NCBI GenBank assembly: GCA_946479035.1
Contig: CAMLDW010000006.1
Location: forward strand, 1 to 64,000
Length of the DNA stretch: 64,000 bases
Direction of reading: 5' to 3'
Source: an uncultured Chthonomonadaceae bacterium
Lineage (GTDB): Bacteria > Armatimonadota > Fimbriimonadia > Fimbriimonadales > Fimbriimonadaceae
Below the pieces are notes generated by a model, which worked only from the letters and a program-made list of their open reading frames with translations, did no database searches and had not been told where the DNA came from. The number at the start of each line of letters is the position of its first letter. The stretch's first letter is position 1. Below, in pieces: positions 32,190 to 41,016 of the stretch. The position numbers and the translations under genes were made by a program.

Positions 32190-32270
32190 TTCTATGCCTC
32201 AGCCGCTTGGGGTTGAGGCTTGTGCGCTCGGATAAAAACCCTCAACCCCAAGGGGTTCAGAGATAGAACC
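32190..32270 (+). repeat. ~80-bp structured repeat, copy B
   Basis: Second copy of the element at 31732. In this copy CTTGGGGTTGAGG and CCTCAACCCCAAG form a perfect 13-bp stem around a loop of about 21 nt that includes GGATAAAAA. Confidence 0.8.
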
Positions 32271-32313
32271 AGAGGATGAACAAACCAGCGTTGCGCCGAC
32301 ACTCACTGACAAG

Positions 32314-33108
32314 ATGAGTCTCTCCTTGCTGCTGCTTCTCTTGATTCAAGTCCATACGGAAGGGACCGACGGCCCGGCTCTGCCGCTCGACCTGCTCAAG
32401 GGTGAAGCGCCAGTCAAGACCACGGTCTCGGACTACTGGGTGGACGGCTACTACCAAGTCGAGTTCGAGTATCGGGTGAGCAGACCGGTGGCGGAGCTTG
32501 GTGCGCAGTTTGCGAAAGAAAAGTTCGTTACAGGCTCTACGGGCCATCGTGCGGGCAGCTCGTTCGTCGGGAACCGCGACGGCGACGGAGTGCTGCAGAC
32601 GGTCTCGATCTACCGCAGGGTATTGCAATTTGTCTCATCGGGCCCGAAGGGACGAGAGGAGGGCGTGAAGGAGGACCCATACACGACTGTGACGGTGATC
32701 GAGACCGTGCGCCCGGGCGTTCGACCGTCCAAGTGGTACGCGGCAGCGGTCTCGAAGACGCCCCCGGCGCCGATGATCGAGATTCCGTGCTTCAGGCCAT
32801 CCAAAGCAACGACGGTCTCTCTCTCGAGCTTTGAAGGGCTCATGTCGAGCAAAGGCATGCGGTTCACCGGCAAAGACGCCGCGGTCTACACTGCCGTGAT
32901 TGCCATGTCCCTAGACGAGGCGACGGCTCAGTTCGAGGTCTGGGCAAAGGCGAACGGATACACGCGGACTCCAATAGGAAGTTGGTTCAAGGCTGGCGCC
33001 AAAATGTTCGAGATCCAAATCGGGCACGCGGAGAAAGGCAATTCGATAATGACCGTCTACACGAGCGACCGCAAGGCTGTGCACCCGATCGCTTGGGAGA
33101 AGTTCTAG
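32314..33108 (+). CDS. probable exported protein of unknown function
   Basis: A 264-residue protein that I do not recognise. The N-terminus (MSLSLLLLLLIQVHTEGTDG) looks like a short signal peptide. The rest is mixed alpha/beta. Two segments resemble each other: SRPVAELGAQFAKEKFVTGS (residues about 55-75) and SLDEATAQFEVWAKANGYTR (about 196-216), each followed by a W/F-Gly turn and a strand ending in an Arg/Asp pair. This suggests a duplicated domain of about 120 residues. It follows the repeat-rich non-coding block and precedes the enoyl-CoA hydratase gene by 29 bp. Confidence 0.65.
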   Translation: MSLSLLLLLLIQVHTEGTDGPALPLDLLKGEAPVKTTVSDYWVDGYYQVEFEYRVSRPVAELGAQFAKEKFVTGSTGHRAGSSFVGNRDGDGVLQTVSIYRRVLQFVSSGPKGREEGVKEDPYTTVTVIETVRPGVRPSKWYAAAVSKTPPAPMIEIPCFRPSKATTVSLSSFEGLMSSKGMRFTGKDAAVYTAVIAMSLDEATAQFEVWAKANGYTRTPIGSWFKAGAKMFEIQIGHAEKGNSIMTVYTSDRKAVHPIAWEKF

Positions 33109-33137
33109 CCCCGGCCCGACGCGCCATACTTGTCAGG

Positions 33138-33893
33138 ATGCTTCGGATCGAGTCCGACGGCCCTGTGCTTCGCCTGACCTTGGACAGGCCCGAGGTGCGC
33201 AACGCGATCAACGACGAGCTGATCTCCGCGCTGACCGGCGCCTTCGCCGACCTGCCTCCCGGAACGCGGGCAGTCGTGCTTGGCGGGGCAGGCAAGTCGT
33301 TCTGCGCAGGCGGCGACCTGAACTGGATGGCGAAGGCCGCCAACTACACCGAAGAGGAGAACTACGCCGACGCGATGAGGCTCGGCGACCTCTTCGACGC
33401 GTTCTGCGACTGCCCTGCGGTCGTGATCGCGCGCGTTCACGGCGCGGCGTTCGGCGGAGGGAGCGGGCTGGTGTGCGCGAGCGACGTGGCGATCGCAGCC
33501 GAGGGTACGAAGTTCAGCTTCAGCGAGGTGCGGCTAGGGCTGATACCGGCGACGATCTCGACGATCGTGATCCCGAAGATCGGCAGCGGCCACGCGCGGC
33601 ACCTCTTCACGACCGGAGAGGCGTTTGGATCGGACCACGCTCTGCGCATCGGACTGGTGCACAAGGTCGTGCCGGAGGCAGAGCTGGACTCTTCCGTCGA
33701 GGCCGTGGTGGCGGACGTCTTGAAGAACGGTCCGGAGGCCGTGGCGAGCGCAAAGCACGTCGCGGTACACGGGCCGTACCCAATGTCGGAGTCGGCGCGC
33801 CTACTTGCAAAGGCGAGGGCGGGCGAGGAAGGGAAAGAGGGCGTGAAGGCGTTTCTGGAGAAGCGGAAGGCGTCGTTTGTGGTGGAGCGATAG
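33138..33893 (+). CDS. enoyl-CoA hydratase/isomerase family protein (methylglutaconyl-CoA hydratase-like)
   Basis: A 251-residue crotonase-fold enzyme. Both oxyanion-hole segments are visible (GKSFCAGGDLNWMAKAANYT and VHGAAFGGGSGLVCASDVAI), with the catalytic-loop acidic residue in FSFSEVRLGLIPATIST. The FCAGGDLNWM and EVRLGLIPA pattern is closest, from memory, to 3-methylglutaconyl-CoA hydratases of leucine breakdown (LiuC type), and a biotin carboxylase of the acyl-CoA carboxylase kind lies 90 bp downstream. That context supports an acyl-CoA catabolic role but not a specific substrate. The ATG at 33138 is preceded by CAGG and a CATACT box 13 nt upstream. Confidence 0.88.
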   Translation: MLRIESDGPVLRLTLDRPEVRNAINDELISALTGAFADLPPGTRAVVLGGAGKSFCAGGDLNWMAKAANYTEEENYADAMRLGDLFDAFCDCPAVVIARVHGAAFGGGSGLVCASDVAIAAEGTKFSFSEVRLGLIPATISTIVIPKIGSGHARHLFTTGEAFGSDHALRIGLVHKVVPEAELDSSVEAVVADVLKNGPEAVASAKHVAVHGPYPMSESARLLAKARAGEEGKEGVKAFLEKRKASFVVER

Positions 33894-33983
33894 ACCGTTG
33901 GATCGACTCAACCCCCTCCTAACTTCCCCCGACGCGATACAGGGTAAGCGTCGTCACACTGGCTTTGCCGGGGGAGGAATGCC

Positions 33984-35477
33984 GTGAAGAAGCTGCTCGT
34001 CGCGAACCGCGGAGAGATCGCGTGCCGCGTGATCCGCGCCGCGCGCGAGATGGGGATTTCGACTGTCGCGGTGTACAGCGAGGCGGACACATCGTCGTTG
34101 CACCGTTCGATGGCGGACGAGTCCGTTCCTATCGGCCCCTCCGAGCCGGCGTCTTCTTATCTGGACATTGCCCGGATCCTCGAGGCCGCCAAGAAGAGCC
34201 GCGCTGACGCGATCCATCCCGGCTATGGGTTCTTGAGCGAGCGCGCGGCTTTTTCCGAGGCGTGCGCGAAGGCGGGGATCGTCTTCGTCGGGCCGCCAGC
34301 GAGCGCGATGAAAAAGCTCGGCTCAAAGATCGAGTCGAAGCAGCTTGCGGTCTCTTGCGGAGTACCGATCACGCCGGGCTTTTTCGAGCGCGGTGCGACG
34401 GCGGCGCGGTTGAAGAAGGAAGCGGAGAAGCTCGGTTACCCGGTGATGCTCAAGGCGAGCGCGGGCGGCGGCGGGCGCGGTATGCGCGCGGTGCGAGACG
34501 CTGCGGAGTTCGACCGCGAGTTCCGGCTCGCGAGCGAAGAGGCCGAAAAGGCGTTCGGCGACAGCGCGATGATGGTCGAGAGGCTGATCGAGCGCCCTCG
34601 GCACATCGAAGTGCAGGTCTTGGCGGACGCGCTCGGGAGCGTCGCGTGCCTCTTCGAGCGCGAGTGCTCGCTGCAAAGGCGGAACCAGAAGGTGATCGAA
34701 GAGTCGCCCTCGCCCTTCATGACCCCGAAGCTGTGGGACGGGATGAGGGACGCGGCGACGAAGCTCGCAAAAGCAGCGGGATACGTGAACGCGGGGACCG
34801 TCGAGTTCATGGTCGATCCCGCGACGCGCGAGTTCTTCTTCCTCGAGGTGAACGCGCGGCTGCAGGTCGAGCACCCGGTGACCGAGGCGGTGACCGGGAT
34901 CGACCTCGTGAAGGAGCAGATCAAAGTTGCGGGCGGAGAGAAGCTCGCGCTGCCTCCAGCGCTCATGAACGGCGACCGGCGCTCGCTTAAAGGACACGCG
35001 ATCGAGGCGCGGATCATCAGCGAGGACCCAGCGCGCGGCTTTCTGCCGAGCGTCGGAAGGATCGTCGGTTGGGCGGCCCCGAGCGGAGAAGGCGTGCGCG
35101 TCGACACTGGCTTCAGGGCTGGCGACGAGGTCTCAAGGTACTACGATTCGCTCTTGGCGAAAGTGATCGCACACGGAATGGACCGCGAAGAGGCGATCGT
35201 GCGACTGCGCGGAGCACTGGCGGACTTTCACGTACTGGGTGTCTCGACGAACATCGCATACCTCCTCGACGTGCTCGAGCATCCGGGCTTCAAGAAGGGA
35301 GAGATCGACACGGGGTTCCTCGGTCGGGAGTTTGAGGAGTGGGCCGCGCCCGCTGGGCTGCCGGAAGAGCTGTCCGCGATCTTTGCGGCAGCGACGGAGC
35401 TAAACGGCAAGCCGGGGCCGAAGAAGCCGGTCGCGCCAGCCTGGGAGAAGGCGGACGGGTTCCGGGTCGCCAGATGA
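33984..35477 (+). CDS. biotin carboxylase subunit of an acyl-CoA carboxylase
   Basis: ATP-grasp enzyme that carboxylates biotin on a carrier protein. The 497 residues contain the biotin carboxylase N-domain (LLVANRGEIACRVIRAAREM), the glycine-rich ATP loop KASAGGGGRGMRAV, the catalytic block FFLEVNARLQVEHPVTEAVT, and GHAIEARIISEDPARGFLPS. It stops short of a biotinyl domain, so it must use a separate carrier (accB at 24812 is a candidate). The start is GTG at 33984, placed well after GGGGGAGG. Pairing with the enoyl-CoA hydratase gene points to methylcrotonyl-/propionyl-type carboxylases, but it could equally be AccC. A carboxyltransferase gene is not in the window. Confidence 0.9.
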   Translation: MKKLLVANRGEIACRVIRAAREMGISTVAVYSEADTSSLHRSMADESVPIGPSEPASSYLDIARILEAAKKSRADAIHPGYGFLSERAAFSEACAKAGIVFVGPPASAMKKLGSKIESKQLAVSCGVPITPGFFERGATAARLKKEAEKLGYPVMLKASAGGGGRGMRAVRDAAEFDREFRLASEEAEKAFGDSAMMVERLIERPRHIEVQVLADALGSVACLFERECSLQRRNQKVIEESPSPFMTPKLWDGMRDAATKLAKAAGYVNAGTVEFMVDPATREFFFLEVNARLQVEHPVTEAVTGIDLVKEQIKVAGGEKLALPPALMNGDRRSLKGHAIEARIISEDPARGFLPSVGRIVGWAAPSGEGVRVDTGFRAGDEVSRYYDSLLAKVIAHGMDREEAIVRLRGALADFHVLGVSTNIAYLLDVLEHPGFKKGEIDTGFLGREFEEWAAPAGLPEELSAIFAAATELNGKPGPKKPVAPAWEKADGFRVAR

Positions 35478-35534
35478 TCGGCAACCCCGCCAAGCACCAA
35501 CGGCCTGGGGTATCAATGGAGGGCCCGGAGGATC

Positions 35535-36257
35535 ATGTCGAACAAACACGTCTTCAGTGAACAAGAAGCTGGGGAGATCCTCCGGCGCGCGGTGCACTTG
35601 CAAGAGAAGTCTGCGAGCAGCACTTACACGCCAGGCATCACACAAGAGGAGCTGGAACGGATCGCGAAAGAGGCGGGGATTGACGCTGGGTTCCTTGCAA
35701 AGGCGATAGCAGGGCAAGGCGACGAAGAGAAGTCTACGACCGGGCTCTTTAACATGACCGAGGAGTTCGAGCGCGTGGTGGACGGCGAAATGGACCCGGC
35801 CAACTTCGACACGATCTCCAACATGGTCAAGAGAAACGGGCGGAGCGGGCTCGTGCAGGTCGGGCGCACGCTCGCCGGACAGGGCTTTTCGGGCATCCAC
35901 ATGGTGACCGTGAACGTCGAGGCGCGCAAGGGCCGCACAAAGATCCGCGTCAAGTACCTGCCATTCAGCGCCTACTTCATCGGTCTGCACCTTCCGATTA
36001 TTGCAAGCTTCGGTCTGATCGGCGGCATGGCGGGCGCGGGGATGGTATGGCTGGGCGTGGGCATCGCTGCGACGCTGCTCGCCGTCGGGGGCGCAGTGTT
36101 CAGCGCGATCGTGCGGGCGGGCCGCAAGGCCGCTAAGAAGCTGACCGGCGAGATCGTGGAGCGCGTCGAGGACGAGACGGCGGAACTACGATCAAACCTC
36201 TCGCACGCGTCACTCGGCGAGACTAAAGAAGAGGAGCGGGTGACGGACAAGGCGTGA
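35535..36257 (+). CDS. membrane protein with an N-terminal helical domain, unknown function
   Basis: A 240-residue protein. The first 60 residues (HVFSEQEAGEILRRAVHLQE, then GITQEELERIAKEAGIDAGF) resemble a small helical module often found at the N-terminus of uncharacterised membrane proteins in several phyla. A soluble part follows, then two transmembrane segments (about 145-165 and 170-192: GLHLPIIASFGLIGGMAGAG, MVWLGVGIAATLLAVGGAVF). A charged C-terminal tail predicted to be helical (KAAKKLTGEIVERVEDETAE) ends the protein. GGAGG lies 5 nt before the ATG. It may be co-transcribed with the carboxylase. No function can be assigned. Confidence 0.75.
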   Translation: MSNKHVFSEQEAGEILRRAVHLQEKSASSTYTPGITQEELERIAKEAGIDAGFLAKAIAGQGDEEKSTTGLFNMTEEFERVVDGEMDPANFDTISNMVKRNGRSGLVQVGRTLAGQGFSGIHMVTVNVEARKGRTKIRVKYLPFSAYFIGLHLPIIASFGLIGGMAGAGMVWLGVGIAATLLAVGGAVFSAIVRAGRKAAKKLTGEIVERVEDETAELRSNLSHASLGETKEEERVTDKA

Positions 36258-36277
36258 GTCTTCTCGCGCGCAAACGA

Positions 36278-36721
36278 CTAAAGCGCGTTGAGGACGGTCT
36301 CGAGCTGGATGTTCGAGGACCGCAAGTGCTCGCAGAGCGTGCGGCCGACGTTGCGCAGGACCTTGACGCCGATTGCCGGTTCCGCGTCCATTAGGGCGTT
36401 CAGCCGCATGCCGTCGACCCGGATGAACTTCGACGGTCCGTCGCTGATCACGCTGGCGGTGCGGTTCTCCTTGGAGAAGAGCGCGATCTCGCCGAAGATG
36501 GAGCCCTCCTTCAGCCGTGCGATCGGGTCGCCCGAGCCGGTGGTTACGCGCGCCTTACCTTCCACCAGTACGAAGAGGTCGACTGCCTTTTCGAACTCTC
36601 GCACGACCTCGCACATGTCCGGGCACTCGATGGCCTCTGAGACGGCGACGATGCTTTGGACCTCGTTGTCGCTAAGGCCGCGAGTGAAATAGCTGTTTCG
36701 TAGGGCTTGAAAGAGGTCCAT
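36278..36721 (-). CDS. cyclic nucleotide-binding domain protein
   Basis: A 147-residue protein consisting of one cNMP-binding (CAP_ED) domain: FVLVEGKARVTTGSGDPIAR, the phosphate-binding-cassette region LKEGSIFGEIALFSKENRTA (FGEIAL then RTA), and a closing helix VKVLRNVGRTLCEHLRSSN. It has no DNA-binding helix-turn-helix, so it is not a CRP-type regulator. It may regulate a partner by binding cAMP or cGMP, or may only keep the fold. It is the last gene of the dihydrouridine synthase / proline dehydrogenase run, 27 bp after the latter. CATATT begins 12 nt before the ATG. Confidence 0.88.
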   Translation of the reverse strand: MDLFQALRNSYFTRGLSDNEVQSIVAVSEAIECPDMCEVVREFEKAVDLFVLVEGKARVTTGSGDPIARLKEGSIFGEIALFSKENRTASVISDGPSKFIRVDGMRLNALMDAEPAIGVKVLRNVGRTLCEHLRSSNIQLETVLNAL

Positions 36722-36748
36722 CGGGCGAATATGAATTTACCCGGGGAA

Positions 36749-37666
36749 CTACTTGTGGAAGAGGGACTTGGCGATGAAGAGGAGGTTGGCGGGGCGCTCG
36801 GCGAGCCGGCGGGTGAAGTACGGGTACCACGCCGCGCCGTACGGGATGTAGATCCGGATGTTGAAGCCCTCGCTCAGGAGCTGCTGTTGCAGGTCGCGGC
36901 GCACCCCGAAGATCATCTGCCATTCGAAGCGCTCGTTCGGGATGCCTTCCTTCTTGACGAACTCTCTAATCTCAGCAATGATCTTTGGGTCGTGGGTGGC
37001 GATGGCCGGATAGAAGCCGTCCCTCAGCAGCGTCTTTGCGCCTGAGAGGTACATCTCGTCGACCTTGGACTTGTCCTGGTAGGCGACGCTGTCGGGCTCG
37101 AGGTACGCGCCCTTGACGATGCGCACGCGCGCACCGAGCCCGATCATCCTCTGGACGTCGCCTGACGTGCGGTGGAGATAGGCCTGCAGGACCGTGCCGC
37201 AGTTCTTGTACTGGGAGACGAGGCACTCAATGATCCTTACGGTGCGATCTGTGTATGGGCTCGCCTCCATGTCAGCGCGGACGAAGATGTCGTACGGCCT
37301 ACACGCGTCAAGGATCTTCTTGTAGTTGTTGACGGCGATGTCGTCGCTGATGTCCATGCCGAGCGCCGTGAGCTTGACCGAGATGTTGATGCGGTCTTTG
37401 TGCGGGCTCCTTGCGATCTTTTGTGCCATCTCAATGTACGCGGCGGTCTCTCGGTCTGCCTCCTCGACCGTCGCGACGTTCTCTCCAAGCAGGTCCATCG
37501 AGACGAAGTAGCCCTGGCTCGAGTACTCCTCACCGACCTTGAGGGCCGTATCGAGGTCCTCGCCCGCGACAAACCGCTTGACGAGGGGGCGGAAAAGCCG
37601 CGACTTTGTGGCTCGCTCAAACGGCTTGAATGCCGCGAGCTTCATGACCAGCGTGCGGAAGAGCAT
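36749..37666 (-). CDS. proline dehydrogenase
   Basis: FAD-dependent oxidation of proline to pyrroline-5-carboxylate, feeding electrons to the quinone pool. The 305 residues match the single-function ProDH barrel: VSMDLLGENVATVEEADRET, ISVKLTALGMD, IFVRADMEASPYTDRTVRII, VRIVKGAYLEPDSVAYQDKS, and the C-terminal FEWQMIFGVRRDLQQQL with RIYIPYGAAWYPYFTRRLAE. No aldehyde dehydrogenase domain is attached, so a separate P5C dehydrogenase is needed. The ATG at 37666 lies 4 bp after the stop of the dihydrouridine synthase gene. Earlier in-frame codons overlap that gene and are rejected. Confidence 0.95.
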   Translation of the reverse strand: MLFRTLVMKLAAFKPFERATKSRLFRPLVKRFVAGEDLDTALKVGEEYSSQGYFVSMDLLGENVATVEEADRETAAYIEMAQKIARSPHKDRINISVKLTALGMDISDDIAVNNYKKILDACRPYDIFVRADMEASPYTDRTVRIIECLVSQYKNCGTVLQAYLHRTSGDVQRMIGLGARVRIVKGAYLEPDSVAYQDKSKVDEMYLSGAKTLLRDGFYPAIATHDPKIIAEIREFVKKEGIPNERFEWQMIFGVRRDLQQQLLSEGFNIRIYIPYGAAWYPYFTRRLAERPANLLFIAKSLFHK

Positions 37667-37670
37667 GGAC

Positions 37671-38756
37671 TTAGCGCACCGATTGTACTTCCGCAGGTCG
37701 CGGCTCCGCAGGGCTTTGGAACTCTTGCAGGATCTCTTGCAGCTCGCGGAGGGACGACACGCGCGAGAGGAGCCCGCGCACGTGCGCGGCGCCCTGGACG
37801 CCCTTGATGTAGAGCGGAAGTTGGCCGCGGAGGGCTCGGATGCCATAGAGCTCGGCCGTGGCTCGCTCGGGCGCCGGTAGGTCGAGGACCTCTTGCCACG
37901 AGCCCAAGCCATGCTCGAACGCGACCATGCTCTGAGCGTGCTCGACGGCGACGGCGATGCGCTCTTCGATCGTGGGCTCAGAGGGCGCCGGATCTCCCGC
38001 GATCGAGGCGCGGATCCTGGCGAGCGCCCAGGGGTTGGAGACCGCGGCCCGCCCGACCATCACACCGTCGCACCCCGTCTCTTGGAACATCCTCTCTGCG
38101 TCCTCGGGCGTGCGGACGTCGCCGTTGCCGATCAGCGGGACAGTGACCGCCTTGCGCATTTCTTTGACAAGTCGCCAGTCAGCCTCTCCGTCGAACCCTT
38201 GCTTGGCAAAGCGCGCGTGCAGCGTGAGCATTTGTGCGCCGACGTCCTGGAACCGCTTGGCGAGGTCCGGCGCCGCGAAGAGCGACCAGTCCCACCCCGC
38301 GCGGACTTTGACCGTGACCGGCACGCGCACCGCCTTGACCACGCTCGCGACGATGCTGGTGGCGAGATCTGGGTCCTTGAGGAGCGCGGCGCCAGAGCCT
38401 GTGCGGCACACCTTGGGCACCCAGCAACCCATGTTGACGTCGACGAGGTCCGCGCCCATCTCCTCCGCGACTCGGGCCGTCTCGGCCATGACCTCAGGAA
38501 CGCCGCCGAAGATCTGTATGCCGAGCGGCCGCTCTTCGCCGAGCACGCGCATCTTCTTTATCGTCTTCTTCGCGCCGTGGTGGACCGCCATCGCGCTGAC
38601 GAACTCGGTGAACATCAGGCCCGGGTCTGCGATGCGCTTGGCGATGAGCCGGAAGGCGAGGTTCGTGACGTCCTCCATCGGGGCGAGCAGTAACGGGACG
38701 CCGACCTTGACTGGGCCGACCTGGAACCCGGGACGGGGTGCGCAGGGATGTTGCAC
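37671..38756 (-). CDS. tRNA-dihydrouridine synthase (Dus family)
   Basis: Flavoenzyme that reduces specific uridines in tRNA D-loops. The 361 residues contain the FMN barrel motifs LLLAPMEDVTNLAFRLIAKR and LGIQIFGG, the active-site block LVDVNMGCWVPKVCRTGSGA with the catalytic cysteine in NMGC, VPVTVKVRAGWDWS, TLHARFAKQGFDGEADW and VPLIGNGDVRTPEDAERMF. The block is usually NMGCPVxKV; here CWVPKV carries an extra-bulky Trp after the Cys, a mild oddity. The start is GTG at 38756. It heads an operon with proline dehydrogenase and the cNMP-binding protein. Which DusA/B/C group it belongs to is not settled, though DusB-like is likeliest. Confidence 0.93.
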   Translation of the reverse strand: MQHPCAPRPGFQVGPVKVGVPLLLAPMEDVTNLAFRLIAKRIADPGLMFTEFVSAMAVHHGAKKTIKKMRVLGEERPLGIQIFGGVPEVMAETARVAEEMGADLVDVNMGCWVPKVCRTGSGAALLKDPDLATSIVASVVKAVRVPVTVKVRAGWDWSLFAAPDLAKRFQDVGAQMLTLHARFAKQGFDGEADWRLVKEMRKAVTVPLIGNGDVRTPEDAERMFQETGCDGVMVGRAAVSNPWALARIRASIAGDPAPSEPTIEERIAVAVEHAQSMVAFEHGLGSWQEVLDLPAPERATAELYGIRALRGQLPLYIKGVQGAAHVRGLLSRVSSLRELQEILQEFQSPAEPRPAEVQSVR

Positions 38757-38902
38757 TGGCCCCCAGATGGTGGCACAGCTTGCCGGCCGCTCACAGGATT
38801 ACCGGGTTTGGCCGCCTAAGGTGCCGTCGCAGGCTCGGCGTGCGTAAAATGGAACTGTCGGGGCCGGTTGGCCCATTGAACGGATCGGTCGGAGGTTTTT
38901 TC

Positions 38903-39766
38903 GTGAATAGGATCAGTTTGTTTGCATTCGCTGCCGTCCTTTCGAGCGCGTGCTACGCGACGTACCCGAACCAGACGGTCGACACCCTCTTCACGCTGGT
39001 TGGCGAGGTCGGCCCGGTCGGCGGGTTCAACGGTTCGGGAACGATTATCTCTCCCGACGCAGTTCTGACCGCCAAGCACGTGGGGGGCATGCGCTTTACG
39101 ATGTTCAACGACGGCCAGAACTCGAGCGGTTTCTTCGACGCAGTCAGCCGCTTGGACAACCCGACCGCAGACCTCTCCATCCTGCGGTTTGCGCCGAACA
39201 CGTTCTCGAGCTGGTACCGACCGATCTACCAGGACGAGATCGGACAGACGATGACGATGGTCGGATACGGGATCACCGCCGAGCTGCGCGCCGACGGCAC
39301 GGGATACCACGCGATCGGCGGTGCGGGCAAGAGGCGCGCCTCGATGAACGTCGCAGACCATCGGGAGTCGGTCAACCTTGGCGGCTCGATCACCGACTCG
39401 ATATCGCTCTGGTACGACATCGACGGTGCCACGGGCGTCCCGGGCGACCGCAACACGTTCGGCGGCGGCGACCCCGTCGCAGGCGAAGGCGGGATCATCT
39501 TCGGGGACTCGGGCGGCGCATGGCTCGTGAACTCAGGCGGGCAATGGCGGATCGCTGCGGTCAACTCGTTCATCAACGACGTTGACGGCGTCGGCGGCGC
39601 AACGGACAACTTCCTCGACTGGGGCGACCAGGGGGGCGCGGCCGACTTGAACGCCTATAGCGACTGGATCGAGCAGAACGCTCCCGTGCCTGAGCCCGCG
39701 AGCATGGCCGCGCTCGGGCTAGGTCTAGCCGCGCTAGTCGCGAGAAGAAGGCGACGAAAGGATTAG
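38903..39766 (+). CDS. secreted trypsin-like serine protease with PEP-CTERM sorting tag
   Basis: A 287-residue exported protein starting at GTG 38903, preceded by GGAGG. A signal peptide (residues 1-19) leads to a chymotrypsin-fold domain with triad H59 (VLTAKHVGG, where trypsins have TAAHC), D90 (TADLSILRF) and S203 (GDSGGAWLV). The C-terminus is a PEP-CTERM tag: VPEPASMAALGLG, a hydrophobic span, and a basic RRRRRK end, the signal for exosortase-dependent surface sorting. It is therefore expected to be processed and displayed or released with exopolysaccharide. No exosortase gene is in the window. All three catalytic residues are present, so activity is likely. The substrate is unknown. Confidence 0.92.
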   Translation: MNRISLFAFAAVLSSACYATYPNQTVDTLFTLVGEVGPVGGFNGSGTIISPDAVLTAKHVGGMRFTMFNDGQNSSGFFDAVSRLDNPTADLSILRFAPNTFSSWYRPIYQDEIGQTMTMVGYGITAELRADGTGYHAIGGAGKRRASMNVADHRESVNLGGSITDSISLWYDIDGATGVPGDRNTFGGGDPVAGEGGIIFGDSGGAWLVNSGGQWRIAAVNSFINDVDGVGGATDNFLDWGDQGGAADLNAYSDWIEQNAPVPEPASMAALGLGLAALVARRRRRKD

Positions 39767-39861
39767 AGCTGTCAGACAGTCCGGGCCGCAGGGCGTTTGC
39801 GGCCATGGGCCCTCCTTATTGACGACACCCATGCGCGCGCTTCAAACTGGCGCAGCCAAAC

Positions 39862-41016
39862 ATGAAAAAGAAAACGCTGACCGTCGGGCTGATCGGCTAC
39901 CAGTTCATGGGCAAGGCGCACAGCAACGCCTACCGCCAGGCTGGGCGGTACTTCGACCTGCCGGTGCAGATCAGGATGAAGACGATCTGTGGACGGACGG
40001 AGCCCGCGGTCAAGGCCGCCGCAGGGACGTTCGGGTGGGAGGGGTACGAGACGGACTGGCGGAAGGTCGTCGCAGACCCTGAGATCGACGTGGTGGACGT
40101 CTCGACGCCGGGCGACAGCCATTGCGAGATCGCGTGCGCCGCTGCTGCAGCGGGGAAGGCGGTGTTCTGCGAAAAGCCGATCGGCAACACGCTTGCCGAG
40201 GCGGAGACGATGTGGAACGCCGTAAAGATGGCCGGCGTGCCGCACGCCGTGTTCCACAACTACCGCAAAGCGCCGGCGGTGGCCCTGGCGAAGAAGATGG
40301 TCGCGGAGGGCGAGCTGGGGACGGTCTATCACATGCGCGCCGTCTATTTGCAGGACTGGATCGCGGACCCGGGGTTCCCGCTCGTGTGGCGCCTACAAAA
40401 GGAGCGGGCTGGTAGCGGGGCGCACGGCGATATCAACAGCCACATCATCGATCTCGGCCGCCATATCGTAGGCGAGTTCGACGAGGTGTGCGGACACTTG
40501 CACACTTTCATCAAGCGCAGGCCGCTCATGGGTGCGATCGACGACAAGCTCGGCGCATCGGCGTCGTCGGAGACGGGCGAGGTGACCGTGGACGACGCGT
40601 CGATGTTCTTGGCGAAGTTCAAGGGCGGCGCGATCGGGACTTTCGAGGCGAGCCGGTTTGCGGTCGGGCGCAAGAACCACAACCGGTTCGAGATCAACGG
40701 ATCGAAGGGCTCGGTCGTGTTCAACCTGGAACGGATGAACGAGCTGGAGTACTACGACACCGAGGACGCGTCGGGGACGCAGGGGTTCCGCGTCATCCAA
40801 GCGACCGAGGCGGTCCATCCGTACGCCGGGCATTACTGGCCCGTCGGGCACATTATCGGCTACGAGCACACGTTCATCAACCTGGTCGCGGACGCCGTGA
40901 CCGCCCTGCACGAGGGGAGGCGGTGCGACCCGGACATGGAGGACGGCTACGAAAACCAGCGGGTGCTGGATGCAGTGGAGAAGAGCCACGCGAGCCGGGG
41001 CTGGGTCAGGCTCTAG
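39862..41016 (+). CDS. Gfo/Idh/MocA family oxidoreductase
   Basis: A 384-residue NAD(P)-dependent sugar oxidoreductase. The N-terminal Rossmann motif is [20 protein letters not shown]. The catalytic lysine lies in the conserved [17 protein letters not shown] (EKP), and [18 protein letters not shown] supplies the conserved substrate-site Asp/His of the C-terminal domain. [20 protein letters not shown] is also typical. Members oxidise sugars, inositols or their derivatives, and specificity is not deducible here. It follows the PEP-CTERM protease gene by 95 bp. Its stop overlaps by 3 bp the stop of a small convergent gene. Confidence 0.93.
   Translation: MKKKTLTVGLIGYQFMGKAHSNAYRQAGRYFDLPVQIRMKTICGRTEPAVKAAAGTFGWEGYETDWRKVVADPEIDVVDVSTPGDSHCEIACAAAAAGKAVFCEKPIGNTLAEAETMWNAVKMAGVPHAVFHNYRKAPAVALAKKMVAEGELGTVYHMRAVYLQDWIADPGFPLVWRLQKERAGSGAHGDINSHIIDLGRHIVGEFDEVCGHLHTFIKRRPLMGAIDDKLGASASSETGEVTVDDASMFLAKFKGGAIGTFEASRFAVGRKNHNRFEINGSKGSVVFNLERMNELEYYDTEDASGTQGFRVIQATEAVHPYAGHYWPVGHIIGYEHTFINLVADAVTALHEGRRCDPDMEDGYENQRVLDAVEKSHASRGWVRL

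Larger units (their letters stand above)
31583..32313. other. non-coding block rich in hairpins and short repeats
   Basis: No convincing gene is seen in about 730 bp. It holds, in order: two GC-rich hairpins (31589-31622, 31643-31677); the first ~80-bp repeat (31732); a stretch full of CGTACGG palindromes (about 31886-31990) with two similar 26-bp units at 31886 and 31928; a phased TTGAACCT array (32009-32095); a CCCCTCTCCCC/GGGGAGAGGGG hairpin (32100-32125); and the second ~80-bp repeat (32190). Such density suggests a landing site for repeat elements or a structured non-coding transcript. Confidence 0.7.

Noticed and set aside
36278..36721. CRP/FNR-type transcription factor
   Set aside because: The protein ends after the cyclic-nucleotide domain; there is no helix-turn-helix, so it is not a DNA-binding regulator.
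37667..37912. N-terminal extension of proline dehydrogenase
   Set aside because: The added Ser/Arg-rich stretch is the shadow of the dihydrouridine synthase gene end; the ATG at 37666 sits 4 bp after that gene's stop.
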